DNA of 64,000 nucleotides from Clostridiales bacterium. GTDB taxonomy: Bacteria > Bacillota > Clostridia > Lachnospirales > Lachnospiraceae. Position 1 is the stretch's first letter, and every line of letters starts with the position of its first letter. A program made the position numbers and the translations under genes. The stretch lies in assembly GCA_022770525.1 (NCBI GenBank), contig JALEHN010000104.1:85651-149650 (forward strand), written 5' to 3'. Shown here one piece after another: positions 37,911 through 46,345 of this stretch. The notes below the pieces were generated by a model that saw nothing but the letters and a program-made list of their open reading frames with translations, was not told where the DNA came from and made no database searches.

Positions 37911-38555
37911 ATGAAAAAACAGGAAACAAGTATATACAATGAATTTTGCGGTAATATTAAGGACCGTCTGTTTGACGAAAATGAAATGTATGATTATATA
38001 GAAAGCTATGCAAAAACTAAAAATATGCATCAGACATTAAAAGCACTTCCTTTTGCAAGGGCGATGCATGAAGGACAGTTTCGAAAGGGCAAAGAAAAAA
38101 TTCCTTATATCTATCATCCGCTTCTTGTGGCCTGTCATGCACTGGCTCTTGGAATTGATGATGATCATATCGTATCAGCGGCCCTGCTTCATGACGTATG
38201 TGAAGACTGCGGTATTAAAGCAGAAGAACTGCCTGTCGGTAAAGAAGCCAAAGAGGCTGTCGCATTGCTGACAAAAGATAAAGGTGATTCGTTTGATGAA
38301 AAACGGTATTATCAGCGCATATCGGAAAATCCCATAGCTTTGATGGTAAAGCTTTTGGACCGATGCAATAATGTTTCGGGTATGGCAGCGGGCTTTACAA
38401 AAGAAAAGCTGATTCAATATATCCGGGAAACTGAAAAATTTTTTTATCCGATGATGGAAAAAGCCAAACGGAAATATCCACGGTATTCGAATCAGCTTTT
38501 TCTGATTCAATACCACATGAAAAGTGTGATACAGACGATCAGGCATTTAGGATAG
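37911..38555 (+). CDS. HD-domain hydrolase resembling RelA/SpoT (p)ppGpp hydrolase domain
   Basis: 214 residues. The HD core is YHPLLVACHALAL, then AALLHDVCED, and LLDRCNN matches the (V/L)(K/R)LADR..N motif of SpoT-type hydrolases. No synthetase, TGS or ACT domain is present. It may be a small alarmone hydrolase, but other HD phosphohydrolases share these motifs. ATG 37911 has GGAGG 10 bases upstream. It converges on the Uma2 gene, 8 bases away. Confidence 0.75.
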   Translation: MKKQETSIYNEFCGNIKDRLFDENEMYDYIESYAKTKNMHQTLKALPFARAMHEGQFRKGKEKIPYIYHPLLVACHALALGIDDDHIVSAALLHDVCEDCGIKAEELPVGKEAKEAVALLTKDKGDSFDEKRYYQRISENPIALMVKLLDRCNNVSGMAAGFTKEKLIQYIRETEKFFYPMMEKAKRKYPRYSNQLFLIQYHMKSVIQTIRHLG

Positions 38556-38563
38556 TCAAAAAT

Positions 38564-39109
38564 TTATGAAAGCAAATCTGTGATTGTTATTGTTAAATCA
38601 TTAAAAATGTTTGAAATTACAGGCTGATCAAAATTATACTGTCCTGAAGCCTGTTCTTTTTCAAAATCGAATACTGTAACAGTCCGTGTTGCCGGATTGA
38701 CAATCCAATACTCACGGACTCCGGCAGAACGATATTTGAAAAGTTTTATAAAATAATCCATCTGCTGACTTGAAGGCGATACAACTTCTATAATAAAATC
38801 GGGTGCGCCTTCACAGCCGCGGTCAGAAAGCTTATCCTTATTACATATAATACTGATATCCGGTTCAACGTAGGTTTTATCATCTGCATTTAAAAACACC
38901 GCAAATGGCGCAGGATACACTTTACAGGATCCATTTTTAGAATCAATATGGTCGGCAATTTTCCTCGACAGAGCAAAGCTTATTTCCTGATGCATACGGC
39001 TTGGCGGCGCCATATCATAGATTTGGCCATCAATCAGCTCGGCATGCCGGCCGTCAGGTAAATTGAAAATATCTTCTATTGTATAAGTATGTTCTTTAAC
39101 AAGCGGCAT
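38564..39109 (-). CDS. Uma2-family (DUF820) putative restriction-endonuclease-fold protein
   Basis: 181 residues on the minus strand; with the tRNA, the only confident minus-strand genes here. DGRHAELIDGQIYDMAPPS, VEPDISII and DFIIEVVSPSS are the Uma2 PD-(D/E)xK-like positions, including the Asp and the E-x-V. YWIVNP and TVTVFDF complete the family pattern. Function is unknown; the family is often multi-copy and mobile-element associated. Its upstream region holds one copy of the dispersed hairpin repeat. Confidence 0.85.
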   Translation of the reverse strand: MPLVKEHTYTIEDIFNLPDGRHAELIDGQIYDMAPPSRMHQEISFALSRKIADHIDSKNGSCKVYPAPFAVFLNADDKTYVEPDISIICNKDKLSDRGCEGAPDFIIEVVSPSSQQMDYFIKLFKYRSAGVREYWIVNPATRTVTVFDFEKEQASGQYNFDQPVISNIFNDLTITITDLLS

Positions 39110-39145
39110 GAAAACACTTCCCTTCTAAGCCAATGGCGTTTTTTA

Positions 39146-39216
39146 GTTCCGCACGGGTCGCATCCCTGCGGAGCTTTTTATGATATAAGAAATTATAATT
39201 TCCTATATCATAAAAA
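39146..39216 (-). repeat. Dispersed hairpin element, copy 1
   Basis: Read on the minus strand this has an A/T stem ATATAGGAAAT / ATTTCTTATAT, then AAAAAGCTCCGC, then a GC stem TCCGCA-GGG / CCC-G-TGCGGA. About 62 bases align with roughly 80 percent identity to 57340-57404 in the eut operon. Stem changes are compensated. On the + strand the GC hairpin is followed by TTTTT and could also terminate transcription. Confidence 0.7.
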
Positions 39217-39261
39217 GGCGTATTTATAAGGGTTCATAAAAATCTGCCTTATAAATACGCC
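39211..39261 (-). terminator. Rho-independent terminator of tRNA-Arg
   Basis: Perfect 15-bp stem pairing 39247-39261 with 39217-39231, a 15-base loop, then TTTTTA on the minus strand, starting 3 bases after the tRNA. Confidence 0.85.
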
Positions 39262-39263
39262 AA

Positions 39264-39335
39264 CGCACCCGACGGGAATTGAACCCACGCACATGGCTCC
39301 GGAGGCCATTGCTCTATCCACTGAGCTACGGGTGC
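39264..39335 (-). tRNA. tRNA-Arg (anticodon CCG)
   Basis: Cloverleaf on the minus strand: acceptor GCACCCG / CGGGTGC, D stem GCTC / GAGC, anticodon stem ATGGC / GCCAT around loop CTCCGGA (anticodon CCG), T loop TTCAATT. No CCA is encoded. It reads the rare Arg codon CGG. Confidence 0.95.
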
Positions 39336-39342
39336 ATCAATT

Positions 39343-39371
39343 ATCATACTATAATTTTCATAAAAATGCAA
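39343..39371 (-). promoter_or_regulatory. Promoter of tRNA-Arg
   Basis: On the minus strand: TTGCAT, 17-base spacer, TATGAT, ending 8 bases before the tRNA. Confidence 0.7.
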
Positions 39372-39408
39372 GAGTTCAAATTAAAAAAATGAGAAGTATG
39401 AAAGCGTG

Positions 39409-39437
39409 TTGCTTTTTTCAGGTTTATTTGTTACAAT
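39409..39437 (+). promoter_or_regulatory. Promoter of the 39472 gene
   Basis: TTGCTT, 17-base spacer, TACAAT, 34 bases before the ATG. Confidence 0.6.
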
Positions 39438-39471
39438 ATTTCATAGAATTTGGAATATTGGGGATATAACC

Positions 39472-40458
39472 ATGAATAATAATCAGAAGAGAAATTATAA
39501 TAAAAATCAGAACAGGAGCAGAGCGAAGAATTCGTCTCAGGATAGAGTTTTAAGTGGGAGAGAAATCAGGCGGCAGAAAAGAGAACGGCAGAAATTGCGG
39601 CGGCAGAATGAGATTAAGATGATCTGGATTCTTGTTCTTACGGGACTTGCACTGATAGCATTAGTTGCAGGTGTTTTTAAAGAGATAAAAAATCCTTCGG
39701 TTATGAAAGCTGATTCAGGCATGTCGGAATCAGGCGGAGAAAATACGGCGGATACATTGCAGGGCATGGCAGCAAGTCTTGATATGGATAATGATGAGGT
39801 CAACAAGCAGATCACGTCTCTGATCAGACAGTACAGGTCAGCATGTGCATCGGGAGATGTAGATGCTATTGCCAGATTGTACAATACAACAGAACTGAAA
39901 AATGGTACGACATTTATGGCAGTGGCAACGATCATCACAGGCTATCAGAATACGGAATGCTATATCAGGCCGGGACTTGATGATGCTTCCCGTGTTGTAT
40001 TTATTTATGATGATTTGAAGCTTGCGGATTTTGATACGCTGGTGCCGAATTTATCTTATGTTTATGTTCATGCCGGAAAAGATGGTACATTTTATATTGA
40101 TCCGGGTACTTATAATGAAGAAACGATGTCCTATGAATATGGCAAAGATGTTCTGAATCTTGTGGACAACCTTGAGGGTGACAGTGAGATTGCCGAGCTT
40201 ATTAAAACTGTGAATGAGAAGTTTGCACAGGCATGTGACGGAAACAGTGAGTTAAAGAAATTCATTGATACGCTTACAGCTTCTTTATCCGCCAATGACA
40301 GTCCGTCAGAAAGCGAGTCTTTTGATGCTTCAAAAGACACAACGGAAAGTCTGACTGAATCGGAAACTTCACAGGTAAAAGATACGGTATCAGAGACAAA
40401 GGATAGTACAGCACCGGATACAAATGACAGTCAGGCACAAAGTGATTCAAAACAGTGA
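39472..40458 (+). CDS. Membrane-anchored extracytoplasmic protein of unknown function
   Basis: 328 residues. A strongly basic, Asn/Arg-rich cytoplasmic N-terminus (about 1-50) precedes one membrane helix (about 51-72). An extracytoplasmic domain (about 100-260) includes a helical stretch with IRQYRSACASGDVDAIARLY, resembling the NTF2-like/short helical repeats seen in Lachnospiraceae envelope proteins. A Ser/Thr/Asp-rich tail ends it. No catalytic motif is recognised. ATG 39472 is chosen over in-frame upstream codons from 39406, which would run through the promoter. Confidence 0.65.
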   Translation: MNNNQKRNYNKNQNRSRAKNSSQDRVLSGREIRRQKRERQKLRRQNEIKMIWILVLTGLALIALVAGVFKEIKNPSVMKADSGMSESGGENTADTLQGMAASLDMDNDEVNKQITSLIRQYRSACASGDVDAIARLYNTTELKNGTTFMAVATIITGYQNTECYIRPGLDDASRVVFIYDDLKLADFDTLVPNLSYVYVHAGKDGTFYIDPGTYNEETMSYEYGKDVLNLVDNLEGDSEIAELIKTVNEKFAQACDGNSELKKFIDTLTASLSANDSPSESESFDASKDTTESLTESETSQVKDTVSETKDSTAPDTNDSQAQSDSKQ

Positions 40459-40536
40459 TGGATTCAGGTATAAGCAATGCTAAACAGTGATAGATTCAGG
40501 CATAAGCAATGCTAAAAAGTGATGGATTCAGGCACA
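40452..40536 (+). repeat. 32-bp tandem repeat, about 2.6 copies
   Basis: Units at 40452-40483, 40484-40515 and a partial one at 40516-40536, with a few substitutions. The first unit includes the end of the upstream gene. Confidence 0.85.
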
Positions 40537-40564
40537 GAGAGATACAGTACAGTAATGCATGTTA

Positions 40565-40606
40565 AAAAGTTTCTATAGCCATCGTGTTGTAGAAACTTTT
40601 ATATTT
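40565..40606 (+). terminator. Rho-independent terminator before rluF
   Basis: Perfect 11-bp stem AAAAGTTTCTA / TAGAAACTTTT with a 14-base loop, followed by ATATTTT. Confidence 0.7.
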
Positions 40607-40626
40607 TCAGAAAAACAGGTGAAAGA

Positions 40627-41346
40627 ATGATACGGATTAATAAATTTTTAAGTGAAGCAGGATATTGTTCAAGACGAAAGGCCGATGAGCTGATTGGCGC
40701 GGGAAAGGTGACCATTGACGGACAGGTGGCGGCTATGGGAGATAAAGTTTCTGACGGGCAGATTGTTATGGTCGGGAAAAAACGCATTGTCAGAGAAGAA
40801 CCTTTTGTAATGATTGCACTAAATAAACCGAAAGGTATCGTATGTACGACATCTGATAAAGAAAAAGATAATGTCGTTCGTTTTTTAAATTATCCGCAGA
40901 GAATTTACCCGATTGGAAGATTGGACAAAGATTCAGAAGGACTTTTACTTATGACAAATCAGGGCGATATTGCGGATGCGCTGATGCGTGCCAGAAATTA
41001 TCATGAAAAGGAATATATCGTCCGGGTGAATAAGCCGGTGACAAAGGATTTTATTAAAGGTATGCGGGGCGGTGTGCCGATTCTTGATACGGTGACGCGG
41101 CAATGTAAAGTGAGATATGTTGATAAACATACTTTTGAGATTGTGCTTACCCAGGGCTTAAACCGGCAGATCCGGCGGATGTGCGAATATTTTGGCTACA
41201 GAGTTGTTGCTTTAAAGCGCACCCGTATCATGAATATACAGCTTGGCTCTCTTAAAACCGGTCAATGGCGCTATCTGACTGAAGATGAGACAGCAGGGCT
41301 TTTGGAAGAACTCAGTATAAAACGATGCTGTGATTCAGATGCGTGA
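40627..41346 (+). CDS. rluF: 23S rRNA pseudouridine synthase, RluF type
   Basis: 239 residues. An N-terminal S4 domain (INKFLSEAGYCSRRKADELI) is followed by the RsuA/RluB/E/F catalytic domain with IGRLDKDSEGLLLMTN (catalytic Asp about 100) and GLNRQIRRMCEYFGY. The KPKGIVCTT start and the latter motif favour RluF over RluB. It modifies the region of U2604 (E. coli numbering) in 23S rRNA. It begins after a terminator and precedes ligA. Confidence 0.88.
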   Translation: MIRINKFLSEAGYCSRRKADELIGAGKVTIDGQVAAMGDKVSDGQIVMVGKKRIVREEPFVMIALNKPKGIVCTTSDKEKDNVVRFLNYPQRIYPIGRLDKDSEGLLLMTNQGDIADALMRARNYHEKEYIVRVNKPVTKDFIKGMRGGVPILDTVTRQCKVRYVDKHTFEIVLTQGLNRQIRRMCEYFGYRVVALKRTRIMNIQLGSLKTGQWRYLTEDETAGLLEELSIKRCCDSDA

Positions 41347-41404
41347 TTACAATTGTATTTTCTTTTGGAAGAACTTAGTATAATTTGAAGTGAGGAATAA
41401 AAAT

Positions 41405-43366
41405 ATGCAGAATAAACTTGAACGTATGAAAGAACTGGTTGAAGTTCTCAACGAAGCTTCAAAAGCTTATTATCAGGAAGACAGAGAAGTCATGAGCAAT
41501 CTGGAATATGACAGGCTTTATGATGAACTTTTAAGTCTTGAATCAGAGACCAATACGGTTTTAAGCAACAGCCCGACCATTCATGTCGGTTATGAAGTTT
41601 TAAGCGAGCTTCCGAAAGAAGCGCATGAGTCACCGATGCTTTCACTTGATAAGACAAAAGACAGTGATGCATTAAAAAGCTGGCTTGGCAGTCATTCGGG
41701 GCTTCTTTCATGGAAAATGGATGGTCTGACCATTGTGCTGACATATCGGGATGGAAGTCTTGCAAAAGCCGTTACAAGAGGCAATGGCATTGTCGGTGAA
41801 GTGATTACAGGCAATGCGCGTATGTTTAAAAATATACCTCATAAAATCGCATTTACAGGTGAATTGATTATCAGAGGCGAAGCTGTGATTAAATACTCTG
41901 ATTTTAACGAAATTAACAGCCGCATAGAGGACGTTGACGCAAAGTATAAAAACCCGAGAAATCTGTGCAGCGGCTCAGTGCGTCAGCTGAATAATGAAAT
42001 TACAAAAAAACGCAATGTCCATTTCTTTGCATTCAGCCTTGTGAAAGCCGATGATGTTGATTTTAGTAATTCACGTATGAATCAAATGGAATGGTTAAAG
42101 AGCCTTGGATTTGATGTGGTGGAATATACAGCGGTGACCGGTGAAAACATCAAAGAAGTGGTGGAGAACTTTGCGAAACGTATCACTGATAATGATTTTC
42201 CGTCCGACGGCCTTGTACTAACCCTTGATGATATTGCTTACAGCCGACAGCTTGGGGCAACAGCAAAGTTTCCGAGAGACTCCATTGCATTTAAATGGGC
42301 TGATGAATTAAAAGAAACGGTATTAAGAGAAATCCAGTGGAGCGCATCAAGAACAGGATTGATTAATCCGATTGCGGTATTTGACCCTGTGGAACTGGAA
42401 GGGACAACCGTTTCAAGAGCCAGTGTCCATAATCTCAGTATTGTTGAAGCGCTGCAGCTTGGTGTTGGCGATAAAATCGAAGTTTATAAGGCAAATATGA
42501 TTATACCACAGATTGCCGAAAATCTGACACGAAGCGGCAATTTACACATTCCGGATCAGTGTCCTGTCTGCGGCGGGAAGACTTCAGTGCGGCAGACCAA
42601 CGATGTGAAATCGCTGTATTGTACAAACCCTGATTGTCAGGCAAAGAAAATCAAAGCTTTTTCACTGTTTGTCAGCCGTGATGCAATGAACATCGAGGGA
42701 CTTTCGGAGGCAACACTGGAAAAGTTTATTCAGTGCGGATTTATTAAGAATTTTTCAGACATTTTTAAGATATACGAACATAAAGATGCTATAATAACTA
42801 TGGAGGGTTTTGGCGAAAAATCTTTTAAAAACTTAATGGATTCCATAGAACGGGCGAGATCAGTCGAAATTGATCATTTTGTATACAGCCTTGGCATTTT
42901 AAATATCGGTCTTTCCAATGCAAGGCTTATATGCCGTGCTTTTGACAATGATTTTGAAAAGGTCAGGAAAGCGAAGTCAGAGCAGCTTGTGGCAATCAAT
43001 GGTATCGGACAGGTAATTGCGGATTCTTTTGAATCATTTTTTGCGGATGAAGAGAATAACCGCCTTGTCGATGCGCTGTTAAAGGAGATTCATCTGACAA
43101 AGAAAGAGGAAAATGAAAACAGCCGTCTCCTTGACGGAAAAATATTTGTTATTACAGGCAGCGTCACCCATTTCCAGAACCGGAATGCTTTAAAAGCTTA
43201 CATTGAAGAACGGGGCGGAAAGGTTACGGGCAGTGTATCAGCAAATACAAGTTTTTTGATCAATAATGATGCTCAGTCGTCATCTTCAAAAAACAAAAAG
43301 GCAAAGAGCCTGAATATTCCCATTATTACAGAAGATGAGTTTATAGCGATGTGCGGATCGATATGA
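41405..43366 (+). CDS. ligA: NAD-dependent DNA ligase
   Basis: 653 residues. The adenylation Lys is in SWKMDGLTIV (about 104). The zinc finger CPVCGG...YCTNPDCQ lies at about 383-410, HhH repeats follow, and a BRCT domain ends the protein (LLDGKIFVITGSVTHF). It seals nicks in replication and repair. KMDG replaces the commoner KxDG forms with Leu or Ile at x, which is still consistent. ATG 41405 is preceded by GTGAGG; the GTG at 41390 overlaps it. Confidence 0.94.
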   Translation: MQNKLERMKELVEVLNEASKAYYQEDREVMSNLEYDRLYDELLSLESETNTVLSNSPTIHVGYEVLSELPKEAHESPMLSLDKTKDSDALKSWLGSHSGLLSWKMDGLTIVLTYRDGSLAKAVTRGNGIVGEVITGNARMFKNIPHKIAFTGELIIRGEAVIKYSDFNEINSRIEDVDAKYKNPRNLCSGSVRQLNNEITKKRNVHFFAFSLVKADDVDFSNSRMNQMEWLKSLGFDVVEYTAVTGENIKEVVENFAKRITDNDFPSDGLVLTLDDIAYSRQLGATAKFPRDSIAFKWADELKETVLREIQWSASRTGLINPIAVFDPVELEGTTVSRASVHNLSIVEALQLGVGDKIEVYKANMIIPQIAENLTRSGNLHIPDQCPVCGGKTSVRQTNDVKSLYCTNPDCQAKKIKAFSLFVSRDAMNIEGLSEATLEKFIQCGFIKNFSDIFKIYEHKDAIITMEGFGEKSFKNLMDSIERARSVEIDHFVYSLGILNIGLSNARLICRAFDNDFEKVRKAKSEQLVAINGIGQVIADSFESFFADEENNRLVDALLKEIHLTKKEENENSRLLDGKIFVITGSVTHFQNRNALKAYIEERGGKVTGSVSANTSFLINNDAQSSSSKNKKAKSLNIPIITEDEFIAMCGSI

Positions 43367-43440
43367 AAGCGAATGATGATTCCGGCGTAGTACTTTAAGA
43401 TCGGTACGGCCGTTGATATACATGATTATTGGAGGTATGT

Positions 43441-44118
43441 ATGTTGGAAAAGCAAACAGTAAAAACAAAAGCAGATCTTATGTTTTACAGGGCAGAGGGC
43501 GAAAAGTACAAAGATAAAAAGGATTTTCCTGAAATGACGGAAACTGACAGGGCGTATGCGCCTGCAAGAAGGAGATCCGGCAGCAGACAGCAGGAGGAAA
43601 AACAGCAAAAGTCATGGCTGTCCCGTGTGAAAAATAAGATCTATAAAGGCCTTAAAAGAAGGGGTATCGGCGGAAACTATGTGATGGGTGCTGTAGGTGC
43701 CGTCATCGGGATGATCGGCGCATGCATCGTTGCCATTGCGCTGACTGCGTTTCTGCCAAGACTATACGGGGTTATCTCAACTTTGATTCCTGTATGGGCG
43801 TCATCAGCGTATATCGTTATGAACGGCAAAAGAGAAAAATCACCGATTCCTGTCATCATTATTTTTGTTGTATCGCTGATCGGCGTGATATTCATCGGAT
43901 TTGGTTCGGATATTATGACACCGGTGACAAGCTTAAGGATGAACTTTAAGCGTTCCGTGCACCAGTTTAAGGGAAATATTACAGATGGCAGATATTGGCT
44001 TACAACCTTATACCATGCGCTTGTACCTCTTGTTTTTGTTTTGATCGGCATGGCCATTTCTGTGCCGAAAGTGCTTAAAAAACCGGTAAAGCGCAGAAGA
44101 CATACGGCCAATGTGTAA
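43441..44118 (+). CDS. Integral membrane protein of unknown function
   Basis: 225 residues. A hydrophilic charged N-terminus (about 1-70) is followed by four hydrophobic segments (about 80-105, 110-125, 135-157, 195-212) and a basic C-terminus (KKPVKRRRHT). No catalytic motif is seen. ATG 43441 has GGAGG upstream. It lies between ligA and iscR with no evident functional link. Confidence 0.7.
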   Translation: MLEKQTVKTKADLMFYRAEGEKYKDKKDFPEMTETDRAYAPARRRSGSRQQEEKQQKSWLSRVKNKIYKGLKRRGIGGNYVMGAVGAVIGMIGACIVAIALTAFLPRLYGVISTLIPVWASSAYIVMNGKREKSPIPVIIIFVVSLIGVIFIGFGSDIMTPVTSLRMNFKRSVHQFKGNITDGRYWLTTLYHALVPLVFVLIGMAISVPKVLKKPVKRRRHTANV

Positions 44119-44127
44119 GTTTTGCTA

Positions 44128-44156
44128 TTGACAATTATTTTTATTGGTGATATGAT
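44128..44156 (+). promoter_or_regulatory. Promoter of iscR operon
   Basis: TTGACA, 17-base spacer, TATGAT, about 50 bases before iscR. Confidence 0.8.
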
Positions 44157-44164
44157 GATTTAAG

Positions 44165-44189
44165 AATTCCAAGTAAAACACTAGGAATT
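44165..44189 (+). promoter_or_regulatory. Candidate Rrf2-type operator in iscR leader
   Basis: Inverted repeat AATTCC (44165-44170) and GGAATT (44184-44189) just downstream of the -10. The position suits autorepression by the Rrf2-family regulator encoded next. Confidence 0.55.
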
Positions 44190-44204
44190 AGATTGGAGGT
44201 TATG

Positions 44205-44687
44205 ATGAAGCTTTCAACAAAAGGCAGATACGGTTTGAGGGCAGTTGTTGATATTGCACATCATTGCACTTCGGAACCCGCATCACTAAGCAGTATAGCA
44301 GCAAGACAGAAGCTGTCGGAAGGATATCTGGAACAGATTATCGCGAAGTTAAAAAAAGCAGGTATTGTTCTCAGTGCCAGAGGCAGCGGCGGCGGTTATC
44401 GCCTTGCAAAAGCACCGGAGGATATTACCGTCGGTGATGTATTAAGAGCACTGGAAGGTGATCTGACAGTTTGTGAATGCCAGGAAAGAAAAGATATATG
44501 TGGTCTGTTTGACCAGTGTGTCACAAAATATGTCTGGGAGCGTATAAATAATAGTATTAATCATGTCGTTGATACGATGACGATCCGGGAAGTGATCAGC
44601 TTTGGCGAACAGAATAGAAAGGAAGATGAGTTCAATGAGCAGAACGATTTATATGGATCACGCTGCGACGACAGCGGCGCGACCTGA
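44205..44687 (+). CDS. iscR: Rrf2-family transcriptional regulator (IscR-like)
   Basis: 160 residues. The winged-helix N-terminus reads MKLSTKGRYGLRAVVDIA, with the recognition region SSIAARQKLSEGYLEQII. The cluster-binding loop has three Cys (VCECQERKDICGLFDQC). IscR-type proteins sense Fe-S status and control isc genes. Its promoter is followed by an AATTCC/GGAATT operator candidate. ATG 44205 is chosen for spacing to GGAGG; ATG 44202 is adjacent. Its 3' end overlaps iscS by 53 bases. Confidence 0.88.
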   Translation: MKLSTKGRYGLRAVVDIAHHCTSEPASLSSIAARQKLSEGYLEQIIAKLKKAGIVLSARGSGGGYRLAKAPEDITVGDVLRALEGDLTVCECQERKDICGLFDQCVTKYVWERINNSINHVVDTMTIREVISFGEQNRKEDEFNEQNDLYGSRCDDSGAT

Positions 44688-45831
44688 AGTGGTGGAGGCG
44701 ATGCTTCCGTATTTTACAGAATCTTTTGGCAACCCGTCAAGTATTTATGATCTGGGTGCAAAAAATAAAGAAGCGATCACACATGCAAGAGATACGATCG
44801 CGAAGTCTCTCGGTACAGACGCGGCAAATATTTATTTTACAGCCGGCGGCTCGGAGTCTGATAACTGGGCGCTGATTGCAGCAGCCGAAGCTTATGAGAG
44901 TAAAGGAAAACACATTATCACATCTAAAATCGAGCATCACGCAATTTTGCATACTTGCGAATATCTTGAAAAAAGAGGCTTCGAAGTGACATATATCGGT
45001 GTTGATGAAAACGGTATTATCGATCTTGAAGCTTTAAAAGCAGCAATCCGACCGGATACAATCCTTATTTCAGTGATGTTTGCAAATAATGAAATCGGAA
45101 CAATACAGCCGATTGCAAAAATTGGCGCAATTGCAAAAGAGCATGGCATTTTATTCCATACAGACGCTGTGCAGGCTTATGGCCAGCTGTCGATCAATGT
45201 TGATGAGATGAATATTGACATGCTCAGTGCCAGCGGACATAAACTTAACGGTCCTAAAGGCATCGGATTTTTATATATCAGAAAAGGTGTAAAGATTCGC
45301 TCGTTTATTCACGGCGGTGCGCAGGAGCGTAAAAGAAGAGCCGGTACGGAAAATGTGCCGGGAATCGTCGGCCTTGGCAAAGCGGTCGAGATTGCCATGG
45401 CAACAATGGAAGAGCGTAAAGCTTTCGAAACTAAGCTCAGAGATTACATGATTAAACGAATTCATGAAGAAATTCCTTATGCCAGATTAAACGGTGACAA
45501 AACAAGACGTCTTCCGAATAATGTCAATTTCAGTTTTCAGTTTATTGAAGGTGAATCTTTACTGATCATGCTGGATATGGCAGGGATTTGTGCTTCCAGC
45601 GGTTCTGCGTGTACATCAGGATCACTTGACCCTTCCCATGTACTTCTTGCAATCGGGCTGCCTCATGAAATTGCCCATGGTTCACTGCGTCTGACGATCG
45701 GATATGAAACAACAAAAGAAGATGTGGATTATACTGTAGACGAAATTAAAAAGATTGTTGAGCGTCTCAGAAATATGTCACCGCTTTACGAAGACTTTAT
45801 TAAAAAAGAAATTAAGAAACACAGTAAGTAA
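44635..45831 (+). CDS. iscS: Cysteine desulfurase (IscS/NifS)
   Basis: 398 residues. PLP enzyme: YMDHAATTAARPEV at the start, catalytic PLP Lys in SASGHKLNGPKG (about 202) and the active-site Cys loop SSGSACTSGSLDPSHVL (about 328). It supplies sulfur to IscU and MnmA, both encoded downstream. ATG 44635 has AAAGGAA 10 bases upstream and lies inside the iscR 3' end. Confidence 0.94.
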   Translation: MSRTIYMDHAATTAARPEVVEAMLPYFTESFGNPSSIYDLGAKNKEAITHARDTIAKSLGTDAANIYFTAGGSESDNWALIAAAEAYESKGKHIITSKIEHHAILHTCEYLEKRGFEVTYIGVDENGIIDLEALKAAIRPDTILISVMFANNEIGTIQPIAKIGAIAKEHGILFHTDAVQAYGQLSINVDEMNIDMLSASGHKLNGPKGIGFLYIRKGVKIRSFIHGGAQERKRRAGTENVPGIVGLGKAVEIAMATMEERKAFETKLRDYMIKRIHEEIPYARLNGDKTRRLPNNVNFSFQFIEGESLLIMLDMAGICASSGSACTSGSLDPSHVLLAIGLPHEIAHGSLRLTIGYETTKEDVDYTVDEIKKIVERLRNMSPLYEDFIKKEIKKHSK

Positions 45832-45906
45832 TGATTAGGCTCTGTGCAGGTTCATAAAGATGCAGACACCGCACAGAGAGAGGATTGATAAACAGGAGGT
45901 ACAACA

Positions 45907-46344
45907 ATGTACAGTGAAAAAGTGATGGATCATTTTCAGAATCCGAGAAATGTCGGAGAAATTGAAAACGCCAGCGGTGTCGGCACTGTCGGCAATGCAA
46001 AATGCGGAGATATTATGCGCATCTATCTTGATATCGATGACCAGCAGATCATAAGAGATGTTAAGTTTAAAACTTTCGGATGCGGCGCAGCTGTGGCAAC
46101 AAGCAGTATGGCCACAGAACTTGTGAAAGGCAAAACAATTTATGAAGCGTTAAAAATTACAAATAAAGCAGTGATGGAAGCCCTTGACGGACTTCCGCCG
46201 GTAAAGGTTCACTGTTCACTGCTCGCTGAAGAGGCGATTCATGCGGCATTGTGGGATTATGCGCAGAAGAACCATATTGTCATTGAAGGACTTGAAAAAC
46301 CTAAAAATGATATCAGTGAAGACGAAGAAGAAGAGGAGTATTAA
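45907..46344 (+). CDS. iscU: Fe-S cluster scaffold protein
   Basis: 145 residues. The three cluster ligands are in NAKCGD (about 36), FGCGAA and VHCSLL, in an IscU/NifU-N domain. The C-terminus is a short acidic tail (DEEEEEY). The ATG has AGGAGG upstream; mnmA starts 1 base after the stop. Confidence 0.94.
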   Translation: MYSEKVMDHFQNPRNVGEIENASGVGTVGNAKCGDIMRIYLDIDDQQIIRDVKFKTFGCGAAVATSSMATELVKGKTIYEALKITNKAVMEALDGLPPVKVHCSLLAEEAIHAALWDYAQKNHIVIEGLEKPKNDISEDEEEEEY

Positions 46345-46345
46345 A

